Assembly: GCA_013397695.1 (NCBI GenBank) | Contig: VYZI01000113.1 | Coordinates: 836,791 to 900,790 of the forward strand | From: Centropus unirufus | Taxonomy: Eukaryota > Chordata > Aves > Cuculiformes > Centropidae | Direction: 5' to 3' | DNA length: 64,000 nt | Part shown: positions 22,515-33,995 of the stretch, one piece after another | Layout: every line of letters begins with the position of its first letter | Position numbering within the stretch: the stretch's first letter is position 1 | Position numbers and translations under genes: made by a program | Notes under the pieces: model-generated | Databases searched by the model: none | The model's input: the letters and a program-made list of their open reading frames with translations, nothing else | Told to the model about the DNA's origin: nothing

Positions 22515-22673
22515 CTGGCAGTCATCCACTTTGGTTCTCATCACTCCTTTCATGTATTCCTTTTCCATGGTAGGGGAAACACCAAAACTGTTCCCCATGC
22601 AGAGTATCTCTGTTCTTCCATCAGGGTATGTCACCTCCACAGAGCCATTCAAAATGACTGACCAGGAATCCAG
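22515..22673 (-). CDS. RAPGEF2: RAPGEF2 exon, core of cNMP-binding-like domain
   Basis: This 159-nt exon, phase 0, encodes residues 170-222. It has acceptor GTTTGTAG and donor GACTGCCAG|GTAGTG. It reads LDSWSVILNGSVEVTYPDGR, TEILCMGNSFGVSPTMEKEY and MKGVMRTKVDDCQ. The beta-roll signature (WSVILNGSVEV...G..FG) is clear. The phosphate-binding cassette is degenerate: the usual FGE(L/I)AL...PRxA pattern is replaced by FGVSPTMEKEYMKGVM, lacking the Glu and the Arg that hold the cyclic phosphate. This agrees with published views that PDZ-GEFs are poor or non-binders of cAMP, unlike Epac. Confidence 0.96.
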
Positions 22674-23224
22674 CTACAAACCAAATGTTGCAGGACACGT
22701 CAAGACTGAATTACTTAATTATTCCATCTTACCATATAGATACAACCCTCCCCATTTTTCCAAAAATAAAAGTTATTTTTAGCACCTATTAAAAACATTT
22801 ACAAGCTAGTTTACCTTAAAGGTGCAGCTATTTCCAGCTCAAGAAAACAGCAAACCTATTTTTAACTGTAATATTAAAGAGTTTTTGCAAGACTTCAAAA
22901 AAAAAAAAAAAAGAGGGGCGGGAACTAAGAAAAACTAAAAAGGTGGTTTTAAAGCACCACTAAAACACTGAAATAAACTCCCCAAAACAACTCCAATAGG
23001 CAGGAAGCATTTTGTACATTATGAAGGGTATTTTCTCATCCTTTTATTGTATAAAAAAATGCGAGTGCTTAATCAAAAGCTTTCAAACCAATGCAGAACA
23101 AAAGGTGCATAATTTACATGATCAGTGTTACTTTTTTAATTTTTGAGCAACAAAAGAGCATCTTAACCCTGTGGAATCTGGGATGTCTGGTATAATAGGA
23201 GAGTGCAAAGTAACTTGTACTGAC
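22674..23224 (-). other. RAPGEF2: RAPGEF2 intron, 551 bp
   Basis: The donor is GTCAGT. There is an A-run near 22896-22911 followed by GAGGGGCGG. Nothing else is recognised. Confidence 0.9.
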
Positions 23225-23361
23225 CTCTTCCCCATCGTTTAGTACAATAGTTCCTGCTCTCTCCACAACTGCAAACACCATTACAGCACAGAGCTCTCTC
23301 CTCACTGACATTGTCATGTTGGCAAAAGCAGGCAATTGATGCATGAATTCCAGTAGTTGTT
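23225..23361 (-). CDS. RAPGEF2: RAPGEF2 exon, start of cNMP-binding-like domain
   Basis: This 137-nt exon encodes about residues 124-169. The acceptor is TCTCCTTCAG and the donor is GAAGAG|GTCAGT. The first two bases complete a Glu codon (G|AA). It reads QLLEFMHQLPAFANMTMSVR, RELCAVMVFAVVERAGTIVL and NDGEE. This is the N-terminal helix and first strands of the cyclic-nucleotide-binding-like fold; the A-G-x-I-V-L-x-D-G-E pattern is typical of these beta rolls. It is identical to the human protein as I recall it. Confidence 0.96.
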
Positions 23362-24877
23362 CTGAAGGAGAAAAAGCCCACTGAGTCGTGCATGTCAGAA
23401 CAACAAAGCACAGCAAGGGCAGCTCTTCAGCAAGACGCCCAAGGCTACTTAAGCTAAAATGCTGCACAATCGTTTCTGTATACTAATAAATCATGTACAG
23501 TGGCCTCTTGTAATTACTGGGTATTTTGTAGACACAGACTGGCTCAGTCATATCATCAATAGAAATCCTGCAAAGTAAAAGTCAGTATAATGGAAGAATT
23601 GTAATGTAACTGAGAGCTCTGAATACAATCAATGAAATTGTAACCCTCAAGCTAGTCAGAGCAATAAGTCTATGAAGACGATAGGTCTAAGTAAAACACA
23701 AAGACATTATGGAGGGAAATATCACAAAACTGAGCAAGTTCATTGGTAAAGCCATCCCTTCTTACATTAGAGTATGTGATCATCGTAGGGCACTTTCACA
23801 AAGTTCCAGGTAGAAAAATCTATAAGATCTTCAAGGTGACTGCTGCTGCTGCTGCTATGTTTTCTGCCTGCATTGGAGTTTCACTTGTACCCAGCAGTGA
23901 ACTTCTCCCCTATTTTTGTTTCTTTCATTGTTCACAACTACAGAGATAACTTTTCTTAGTAGTGCTGAGAGAATTTAAGCCATAATGCTAGACATTTTGC
24001 ATTCAGTTTGATCTAAAACAACTAATGAAAGTAGTCAATAGGGCTCCCTCTTTTTCCTAAATTTTTATTCTCTCAGAATCACTGAATGGTTGAGGATGGA
24101 AGTAATCTCTGGAGGTCATCTGGTCAAATCCTCCAACGCATGGAGGGCCACCTACAGCCAATGGTCCAGGACCATACTCTGTCTCTTCTTTACATCCTCA
24201 TTCCAGGTATTTGTACACACTGGTGAGAACCCACTGAGCCTTCTTTTCTCCAGGTTGAACAGTCCCAGTTATCTTGGACTTTCCTCTCATAAGAGATGCT
24301 TCAGTCCCTTAATCATCTTTTAGTCATACTTCAAAAAAATTAAAAATTAAAAGTCAGCCAGGGAAACAGATCACATTAGAACTAGTATGAAGTTGATTTC
24401 TAGTTTTGCTTTGCTTTCAATTTATTAGTCTGTACATTAGCATAGAAAATTAGTTTGATTAGATGTACATTTATGTAAAGGTCTTGATGGCTCCAATGTT
24501 TAACACAAATCTGTGGTTAAAATCAGAGACAACATCACAACTTACAATTTAAAAAGAAGTGATAAGCATCCAGGGTTGATGTTAATGTTGATTTTGCCAA
24601 GCTTCTCTCCGTTTTCCACTACACAATAATGTCTACTTCATAAACCAGTTCTAACATCAATTAGAAGTTGAAGTTTAAGATCCAAAGAGCCAGCAACTAA
24701 TAGTTTTCACCCATAGCATGTGTGTTTTGTTCTTCTTTGGCCACGTTCATTCACTGGCTGAATTTATGGCATTTATGAATCACTTTAAACACTGAAATCT
24801 CAAGCTCAGAAAGTAATTTTTTTTCTTTTAGTGAAAGAGAACAAGTTTGACAGTATTTTACTACATTGCAAACTTAC
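23362..24877 (-). other. RAPGEF2: RAPGEF2 intron, 1516 bp
   Basis: This intron contains the CR1 remnant (24075-24320) and a short (CTG)5 run near 23840. No additional exon is visible. Confidence 0.88.
24075..24320 (-). mobile_element. CR1 remnant, short and internally deleted
   Basis: The plus-strand text begins AGAATCACTGAATGGTTGAG and then has GGTCATCTGGTC, as in the reverse complement of a CR1 3' end. It ends with CTGAGCCTTCTTTTCTCCAGGTTGAACAGTCC (24236-24267) and AAGAGATGCTTCAGTCCCTTAATCATCTT (24291-24319), which match another part of the CR1 tail. The middle is compressed, so the copy is internally deleted and old. It sits in the 1.5-kb intron between the acidic exon and the cNMP-like exon. 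Confidence 0.75.
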
Positions 24878-25055
24878 CAATGTCATCATCTGTCCTGTCT
24901 ATTGGGTCTTTCTCCAGGCAGTCTCTAACAATATCTCTACTCATCAAAGGATCCGATGCCCTTTCAATGTCTTCTTCATCATCATCATCCTCAGAATCCA
25001 CTGCTGTCTCTGGCAGCCCACTGAGATCCATATCACCAGCCTCACTTTCTGTAGC
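24878..25055 (-). CDS. RAPGEF2: RAPGEF2 exon, acidic N-terminal segment
   Basis: This 178-nt exon encodes about residues 65-123. The acceptor is CATGAATTTAG and the donor is GACATTG|GTAAGT. It reads ATESEAGDMDLSGLPETAVD, SEDDDDEEDIERASDPLMSR and DIVRDCLEKDPIDRTDDDI. The acidic run SEDDDDEEDIE is encoded by GAT/GAA repeats, which also produce a serine-rich false ORF on the plus strand. The segment precedes the cNMP-like domain and differs from the RAPGEF6 equivalent, supporting the RAPGEF2 call. Confidence 0.96.
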
Positions 25056-25408
25056 CTAAATTCATGTACAAAAAAAATTTACCAAAATAAAAAGAAAAAC
25101 AAAGAAAATGTTCAAATGTGTTCTCCATCGCTACAGTTTTCTAGTTAAATACAGAGAAATTAATTCTATCACCCAACATATCACTCAAATTCACTCATTA
25201 CTTTTGATATTGCTTTTTTCTTTAAATATCTTTCCAAAACAAGTAACCATTAATAAATCCAAAACCACTGTTTAAATCTTCTTAAAGTCTTTTAACACTT
25301 ATTTCAATCAGCCACATCTAAACAGAATTCAACACATTATTGAATCAGTAGGTCTTGGGGGAATTGAAGGCAGTTATATACCAAAGAAGAATTTCTGGGA
25401 ATATTAGC

Positions 25409-25438
25409 NNNNNNNNNNNNNNNNNNNNNNNNNNNNNN
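25409..25438. other. Assembly gap, 30 N
   Basis: Thirty consecutive N interrupt the 8.8-kb intron between the acidic exon (ends 25055) and the CR1 copy (starts about 25877). The true size of the missing sequence is unknown. No exon is expected here because the flanking exons join in phase. Confidence 0.99.
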
Positions 25439-25876
25439 TAAAAATATATTTAAAATAAACAGTTCGTATGAAATGGTGTTTCTTTTCCTATCTCAACTTC
25501 ACATTTTCAGAAACTTAGGAATACAATGCAATTTTAAGTACACAGTTTGGGGAAATAAGTACAGCATCAAAATGCTGCAAGAATTTTGCTATCTCCCAGT
25601 AATCTAGGACCATGTTTTCCCTTTGCAGTTCCAATTGAATATAGTTAAACACGGCTTTCATCTGTGGCTAAAGAGTGAAAATTCACAGACGCAGGAAAAA
25701 ATGCAAAGTCATTGCTTAAACACCACAGACTACACTGAATATCTGCCAAACTTATCTCCTTTAAATTGTATTAAAATGAAGGGAAACATCGTCCATATAC
25801 ATTCAGAGATCATTAAGATAGCCCCTGAAGTTAAATATATTTTAATGATTCAGTTTTAAGACCAAACGTTTAATAA

Positions 25877-27120
25877 AATCATAGAATCATAGAATGGATT
25901 GGGTTGGAAGGGACGTTAAAGATCATCTAGTTCCAATGCTTCTGCCATAAGCAGGGACACCTTCCACTGCTTCAGATTGCTCAAAGCCTCATCCAACCTG
26001 GCTCTGAACACCTCCAGGGACGGGACATCCACAGCTTCACTGGGCAGCCTGTTCCAGTGCCTCACCACCCGCACAGAAATAAAAATTGTTCCTAATAGCT
26101 AAAACTACCCTCTTTCAGTTTAAAATTGTTATCCCTCATCTTGTCACGGCACTCCCCAATAAGGAGCCCACCTACAGCTTTCCTGTAGGCCCTCTTTAGA
26201 TACAGGAAGGCTGCTGTAAGGTCTCCCTGGAGCCTTCTCTTCTGTAGGCTGAACAACCCCAAGCCTCTCAGCCTGTCCTTGCATGGGAGGTGCTCCAGCC
26301 CTTGGATCATCTTCGTGGCCTTCCTCTGGAATTGCTCGAACAGATCCAATGTTTTCCTTGTGGTGATGACTCCAGAAATTAATGTAGTACTCCAGGTGAG
26401 GACTCACAAGAGCAGCACAGAGGTGAAGAATCACCTCCCTTGACCTGCTGGCCACCCTTCTTTTGATGCAGCCCAGGATGTGAGTGGCTTGCTGGGTTCC
26501 AAGTGCACATTGCCAGCTCATGTTGAGCTTCTCATCCAGAAATACCCCCCAAGTCCTTCTCTTCGGGCTGCTCTCAATATACACTCTGCTCAGCCTGTAT
26601 TTGTGCTTGGGATTGTCCCGAGCCAGGTGTAGGATCTTGCACTTGGCCTTGTTGAACTTCATGAGGTTAGTGCAGGTCCATCTCTCAAGCCTGCCTTGGT
26701 CCGTATGGATGGCATCCCTTCCCTCCAGTGTGTCAACCACACCATACAGCTTAGTGTCATTGGCAAACTCCCTGAGAGTGCACTCAATCCCACTGTCCAT
26801 GTCTCCGACAAAGATAATAAACAACACTGGTCCCAAAACCAAACCCTGAGGAACACCACCCATCACCATTCTCCACTTAGACATTGAACCATTGACCAGA
26901 ACTCTGAGTGTGACCATCCAGCCAATTGCTTATCAATTGAGTGGTCCATCTGACAAATCTGTGTCTCTCCAATATAGAAACAAGAATGTTGAGTGGGATG
27001 ACATCAAATGCATTGTGCAAGTCCAGGTAGATGATGTCAGCTACCTGTCCTTTACCCAACAATGCTACAGCCCCATTGTGGAAGGCCACCAAATTCCCCA
27101 GGCATGAAAATCCCACAAAT
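25877..27120 (-). mobile_element. CR1 LINE, 5'-truncated, frameshifted reverse transcriptase
   Basis: On the minus strand this is the 3' part of a chicken-repeat-1 (CR1) non-LTR retrotransposon. The 3' end lies at the low coordinate with the diagnostic tandem ATTCTATGATTCTATGAT. Reading leftwards, three frames carry pieces of the reverse transcriptase: VADIIYLDLHNAFDVIP (26877-27188), then GVPQGLVLGPVLFII, CTLREFANDTKLYG and ALVSPHLEYYINFW (26144-26917), then GLGLFSLQKRRLQGDL (26092-26349). The frames differ, so at least two frameshifts separate them. The catalytic FADD box reads FAND. It is a dead copy in the 8.8-kb intron, in the same orientation as the gene. The 5' limit is approximate. 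Confidence 0.92.
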
Positions 27121-28596
27121 ATTCTTCTGTCACAGCTGATAAAACTGCTTTTTCTCAGAACCTGATTTAATACCACAGCAGCTGCCAAGACTCAGCTACA
27201 AAAAATTTTAAGGAAATGCAAGCTTCTAATGAGCAAGCTTCAAGCCACGGCTTGAGAAATCAAGTCTCACACATCTTATAAGGATGGTTTCTTTCTGAGA
27301 CTCTGGAAGCACACGACACATTTATATCTACTTTAAAAATACTACACGGGGGGCAAACATAGCTGCTAAAACCTGTTATATAGATCTGTCTCTCACAGTG
27401 GTTGAAAAAAAAAAAACAAAACAAAAAAAACTCCCTCAAAACTAGGTCATCCTCCAAACACAAAGAAGGTAAGACAAATTACATTGGTATTTTCATAGAA
27501 TCATCTTCCCTATTCCTGCTTCACTAGCTGTGGCCAACATCTGTTACTTTAATACCATTACACACAGCCACCTTATGAACGGTAACATATGGCTGGAGAC
27601 AGATCGGGGCCGCTAGTGTCGTCCTTAATGTTTCTGTCCTCAGCACAACACAATCTTTGTAATGGGGGTCTTGTTAATATAAAAAAAGCACAAAGCATCT
27701 ACACAATATTCAAATTATTCTCACTTTGTGCTATTTGAAACAAAAGAAAAAATGCTGAGCATTTCTTAAGCATAATAAAGACGGATGTTATACTGGCACA
27801 CAAACCACAAAAATAATAGCACTGATAGCAGGATTTAAAGAGCAGTCTTACTGTGGTTGGTATCAATGTTCCCTATGATATATTTTAAACACTTGCTCTA
27901 ACTACTCTTGCAAAATGGCCTTCAACAAAAGCTACTGGTGGAAAACTTAGTGACAATGAGTCCATAGACAAACAGCTTATGACACCAATCTGTCAGAATC
28001 AGAAGTCTTCAGTGGTGACAATCCAAGTGACAGTGGGACTAATTCACGAGACAATTGTGCAAACATTCCCACCCCTAACAAACACTCCTCCTACCTGCAG
28101 AGCACATTTTCTCAAAAGCATGTTGGCAAGATGAATGCAAAACTAAGTTTAGTTAGTATGCATGCTAACATACATGAGAAACATAGATGTGTGGTACAAA
28201 CCCAATTGTTAAAGGAAAGTTATTCAACTGTCTTAAAACAATAAACCAAAACAACCAGAAGACAAAGCTCCATTGTGAAGGACAGTTGATGCTATTTTTA
28301 AAAACTCGCACAAATGAAATGCAACTATGGATTCAGAAAATACTTATAAACTACAACCAAAGGTTACAAGTATGTCCTGAAGTTGATTACCTTTTACAGA
28401 GCTAATTAAACCTTTGAGAATTGAAGTCACTGGTGAAAACTTGAATGATAAAGTAACTAATTCTAACTTACTAGTTATCCAAAAAAGATAAATCCCCGCA
28501 ACAAAGAAGCTCAGAATTGAATGAAACAATTCAGAGTAATGGGAAAATGTGTTAGTTTCACTTTTAAAAATAAGCCTTACCTTTAAGAAAAAAGAA

Positions 28597-28646
28597 AGCA
28601 ATTTTTTCAAGCAATTTTTTCAAGCAATTTTTTCAAGCAATTTTTT
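28597..28646. repeat. 13-bp tandem repeat, four copies
   Basis: Four copies of AGCAATTTTTTCA follow each other, the last lacking its final two bases, with no mismatches. It lies in the 8.8-kb intron. The perfect identity suggests recent slippage, so copy number is probably polymorphic. Confidence 0.95.
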
Positions 28647-31600
28647 AAAGAAGTTATGATTATGCAAAAGTTAGCAAAGGAAGACAAATACAGCCTTTCC
28701 AAAAAGGCAATATGCATTCACAATAGTAAAAATTCACCTTGCAGGGACTCTCAGTTTATATATGCAAAAAGCTTTGCATAAGTTTTGTTACATTATTATC
28801 ATTGGGTCCGTTTTCATATTAAAAAAACACACCGATTTGTCTAAAAAAACCCCATTGAAAATAGCTTTTTTAGGTTTAGCAGCATCATGTTATAAACCTC
28901 AGCAGCAGAAAATCCAGAATACATGATGAATATCTACCAGAATTTGTACTAGAGTCAGTCATGAGGCTTAGAGAGCTTCCCAAGGCATTTAATCAAAGAA
29001 GAAATATACCTCGGAATCAGTGCTTTCATAGGGGCATGCTGTCCTTTGTTTCTGGAGTAAGAGAAATTAGCTTCACTTAAATAAATCTAAAGAGACTGCA
29101 TGTAAGAGAAATGATAGTTGCAGCCTTAAGTACAAAACAACGTGTCTCCAAATTCTGAATACCAGTTGCAATGACAATTTTCTTCATGACTGGAAAGATC
29201 ACATGAAAAAAATTGCTGAAACTTCTAAGGAACCACATAATGACAGCCTAATACTTTATTTGTCACATCACCAACAGGAAAGTCAGGAGACCAAAGACAG
29301 ATACTATCAAATCTGGAGTGAAGAGTTATTTCACATTTGGTACCTAAGGACACCTGCACACTTTTAAGCAGTGTCTATAAAGGATAATATTACAGTATCA
29401 TGAAGATATTTGTTTCAACTGGTAAGTATCTCCAAGACCAAATTAAGTTCTACAGTAACTTCTAGATTTGCGTAATAACAACTAATTAAACAAGTACCAT
29501 GAAAAAAGTAGGAAAAGACGGAAAGTAAAGGAGCCTTGTGTAAAACTGCGAGAAAAAAAAAAGACAAAGAGCTGTTATTTATTTCACCTTCTGGTCAAAC
29601 AGGGCAGACTGGGGAAATGGAAGACCCTGTTAAACCCTTTAGACTGGCCTGAGAGGAAACCAACTAAGCCCAGCTCTTAACGAGGGAGGCAAAGGACTTA
29701 AGTGTTAAAGATGACCACCTCCACTGCCTCATCTCCTTCTCCAGCCATTTTTGGGGAATGTGTTGAGAAAAAAAGATCAGAGGAGACCACTGGGGACACT
29801 GGCTTATCCAAGAGTTCCATACCATTACAATCAAGTAACTCTCCCTCCTGTATTATAATGGGCTGCATCACACACCCCAGTACACAGGCACCACCCTTAC
29901 CATGGCAAACAAAGTGGAAAGACTTTGAAAACTGCATACAAAATGCACCGGTTTAGGTGGCCTTCATGATTTTCTCTCTTAAGCTGGTTTGAGGAAAAAG
30001 TGTCCAGCTGATCTTGACAATATAAAGGTTAAAAACTAGAAAACCCTTAAAATTCATCACATAAATGACTGATTTCTATTTTAAACAAAATATTTTAGCC
30101 TAGATTTTTTTTAATTTTTATTTCAACCACTTTCTTTAGAAAGTATTAAGGAAAACCCCACATCATTTTGAACAACAAATCCCCTTTGTGACCAACATCA
30201 TCACCTAAACTGACAATCAAAAATCTCCAAACATGCAAGAGGAAAATACTGGAAAAAAATAATTAAAAAAAAGCATAGAAGAGATCAGTCATATAAACTA
30301 GAAATATGTTCATTGTTTGGTGGTCCTTCAAATCCACGAAGCTAACAAAGAAAGCAGCCAAGCTCAGCTGAAAAAAACCTAAAAAGGGCTAAAAAGTAAT
30401 CTAAAGGATGACATTAATGTTTACTATTGAAAATACTCTTTTTTTACTTCATAATGTATACGCTGACACAGATACAAAACACCAAGAACACTGATACTTC
30501 ACCTCTCATGAAATCAGTTGCAAAGAAAGATTTTCTCCTGTCTTTAGCCACATTGGATCCAGCTTTTCCACAGAGAGCAAACACAGCTGAGGGTTTGGTT
30601 TACGTTAAGTTTCAACTCGTTGGGCAAAAGTTTATATTATAAAAAAATACTATGAAATCCTAACCACATAACTATACTATGCATGTGTTAAAGAATTATA
30701 TATAACAATCAGTTATAAGTAGTATGTGCATACAAATCATACATAAATCAAAAGGTAGTAAAATTATTTTTATGCTTTACTGACATGAGTGCAAACGGTA
30801 ATGAAATACCTTAAAAATCCTTCAGTCTAAGATTTTTACTGCTCTCTCTTCATCTCTACTCTTTCATTATCTCTACAAAATTTACAGCACAGCAGTCCAC
30901 ATCTGTCACAGCCGCCAGGCTGAACACTGTTTCTCCCTAGAGACGGAAAAATGCAATAACCCAGACAACACACCCCAGGAGCAGTGTCCTCCCCTATTGC
31001 CAGCTCATTGCCACTTTCTCAAAATGAAGCAACATTTATGCAGACCACAGGCGTACAGAAGCATGGCTCAAAGTTACTCCAAGACTATAAATTCCACAAT
31101 GGATTAGAGGACTTGAGCTCACCAGGAGGACTAAGGTACTGCACAGGACGTAGCTGAAGCAACGCTGGGGGAGTTCTGTAGGACCTTGTTTACCTGACTG
31201 TTTCAGATGTGCCAGCAGGAAACCACCAGGCTAGGGACAGGATAAAGCAAAGAAAGGCTGGCGAAGAGCTGAGCCTACACACCACCACCTCCCCAAAGCA
31301 ACGAGGGGGAATAACACGCAACCACCAGCTGAAATCTCCTCACTCTCAAACCAAGATCGTTACCTGCTTATATATGTGACAGGTATAGGGAGCAGTTAAG
31401 AGCATACAGGTATGTATATGCTTACGTGCAGGATGCATTAACAAAGCATGAGAAACCGGAGCCAGCAGCCATACACAAGAAGCAGCAGCGAGCTATTCAC
31501 TTTGCCAAGTCAACACAAGGGGTGTTCTTAGCAAACACAAGCCAGCACATGATCTATTAACATTCAGCAGCCCCTTCCTCTCCAGGCTCATTACAGAGTT

Positions 31601-33863
31601 AGTCACCTTATAAACTTACTTCCTACAGGAGAAGTAACAACAGTTAAGAACCTCTCTGATTGGCACCTGAAATATTTTTGAGACTTGGGTGGGGTAAACA
31701 CAAAGAATTATTTCTTTTATTTTGGTAAGTTCTTATGCTAAAGTAAGTTCTTTTATGTGATACATGCAACAAACAAATATAGTTACATCATTAATATTTA
31801 AAGGAAAATGTTCTCAGCTCAATGCTGAAAGCATCTGAAGATTCAGCTTTATGTTTTATTCAAAAAAATCTTAAAAGGCCATGAACATATTTTCACTGCA
31901 AATATCTGCTCTTGAGGCTACAGAACTAAAACTTGCTGGGATGCAAAACATGACATATTGTTGCCTCAGATTTCAACAATAAAGATCTAATAAACAGTGT
32001 ACTTTAAAAAATAAAACATTTATTTATCAGTTGCAGGATAAGATGCTAACTTCTAAAACCTTGCTTTAATTCATCATAGTGAACAGAAAAATGCCATTAT
32101 ATACAGAACATAAGAGCTGGAGGTACAATACTGAGCATTGCCTAAAACCTAATGAATTTGAGGTAAAAAAAAATTAATGTATAGGTGACTTGGGTACGGT
32201 TTAAGTGGTTTTGAATAAATGCTTGGGAGAAAATCAAAAAGCAAACAAATGATCGAGTCTCTTGCTTTCAAAAATATTTCTGTTCATTTAATCCTTGACA
32301 TCACCCTAGAGAAGTCGAATTACAGCCATTTTCTTTTGTCGTGGGGTTCTTCTGTCAGTAGTTTAACCTAAACTAACATTGTCACTTTACACTCCTTTGA
32401 CTGAAATTGATGTCAGAAATTAATGATTTACCACAATATAAGAAATCATTGCGTCAAACAATACTTGCTACTGCTAAGTTAAATTCAAGAATTTAAGAAC
32501 TTTGTCAGCTTCTGCACCTGAACAGAACTATTCATTTTCTTAATATGTGTTTCTTGTAGCATGTGTATTAACAGAAAAACTTGTGTATTAATATTAACAT
32601 TCCACAATACATGCTCACATCTCTCAAAGTTTATGTAAACATAGGTTATTTTAACAATTACTTTATACAATTAGAGTTCTCCAAACATCTGTGCAAGACA
32701 TCTTTAAAAGAGGTATTAACTGTAAAAACAGATATTTTTAAGATCACACAAAACAGATTACTCGTTAAAATTAATTTTAAATGAATATTTTAAAAGTAAA
32801 TGTTCCCATGTAAATATACCAGGAAACCATTAGCACTCTGAGCATCAATTATCCTGTTGATTCCGTTATTGCAAACAAAACACGTCATAAGGCATCATAA
32901 ACCAGATAAGTGACGACATAAAAAGGTATTTCTCTGAAGTTTCTGTAAAGCTTGAGGATCTTTTTTAAAAAAAATTTCCCTGCAATTCTGTGGTCCTTTT
33001 CAGTTATGAATGGTCTGCTGAAAACCTTTGCAAAAATTTACTTCCATCTTATCTAGACAACTGTGTGACTTTAACTACATGCCACCTACAACTGTGCCTC
33101 TAGAGGTACTTATTTTTATGTTAAAATGTGAACTCTTTGGAATGAAAGGTATGAAAATCTATAGAAAACTTGGACAAAGGTGATTTTACATCATCTTCAT
33201 CCTCACATTATAAAATTATACCCTTGTCTTGAAGTAATCCCCCATCTAAGAACTGTAAAACACCGTACCAAAAGGAAGAAAAATCCTCACATTGCAGGTG
33301 CCTAGGTGTATAGTTTTGAAATTCTGATTCAGCTTTTTATCATAATCCCCAGCTCACATGCACTTTTCATCACTGGATCTCAAAGTCTAGTCTTCCAGCA
33401 CTAAGCATCACAGCTGCTGCTTTATGTATGGCAAATCAGATAGGAGAGAAAGACAAGGTCAAGTGCTGAAGTCAGAAGCAGAACTCCCTTTACCACCTAC
33501 ATCCCACCAGGTACCTCTTCAGGAGACGCCACACAGGCTTTCCATGCTGAAGTCAGGAACATTTCCTCGCCCAAAATCACAAATTACAAACAAAATCAAC
33601 GAAACGCAATCCCAAAATGTTGCCAAGCACTACACCTCTCCACTGCTGACTCGAATTCTGACAAACTCTGGCAACACACATTGTGTCACTGTGCTGCAGA
33701 TTACTTGCCGAGTTTTTAAAAGCATCAGATTTATTATGTGGCAAATGAAAAACTGAAATTATTACAATTCAAACAAAAAAATGTAGCAAGTGCTGCTTTA
33801 GACAAAAACTGACAATATGCTGTAGCACAAGTACTCAGCTATCAGCATCTGTTTGGGTCTTAC

Positions 33864-33995
33864 CTGGTAGATATCAGAAAGGCTGCTGCTTCCTGAATCA
33901 CTAGTGATGCTACATCCTGAGTGACTGGATGAAACGTGGGTCACCTGTGGGTGGAGACTGTCAGTAAGGTGCAGCTTTGTGAAATCTGCAGGAAG
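33864..33995 (-). CDS. RAPGEF2: RAPGEF2 exon, N-terminal Ser-rich segment (LPADFTK...SDIYQ)
   Basis: This 132-nt exon, phase 0 at both ends, encodes residues 21-64. The acceptor is TCCACCTGTAG and the donor is TACCAG|GTAAGA. It reads LPADFTKLHLTDSLHPQVTH, VSSSHSGCSITSDSGSSSLS and DIYQ. It has no long flanking ORF but matches the family exactly. This is the first exon shared by the short isoform and by longer transcripts that start further upstream and carry an extra N-terminal region in RAPGEF2 and RAPGEF6. It stands alone between an 8.8-kb and a 20-kb intron. Confidence 0.95.

Larger units (their letters stand above)
25056..33863 (-). other. RAPGEF2: RAPGEF2 intron, 8.8 kb
   Basis: This intron contains the 30-N gap, the broken CR1 LINE and the 13-bp tandem repeat. 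The remaining 27.2-33.8 kb is AT-rich, with a somewhat more GC-rich patch at about 30.9-31.6 kb. No further exon is needed by phase or seen. Confidence 0.85.

Noticed and set aside
24847..25059. Serine-rich plus-strand frame (SSSSSSSSES)
   Set aside because: It is the reverse strand of the acidic GAT/GAA codons in the RAPGEF2 exon 24878-25055.
26484..26887. Plus-strand open frames of 63-121 codons over the CR1 copy
   Set aside because: They are shadows of the CR1 reverse-transcriptase frames on the minus strand.
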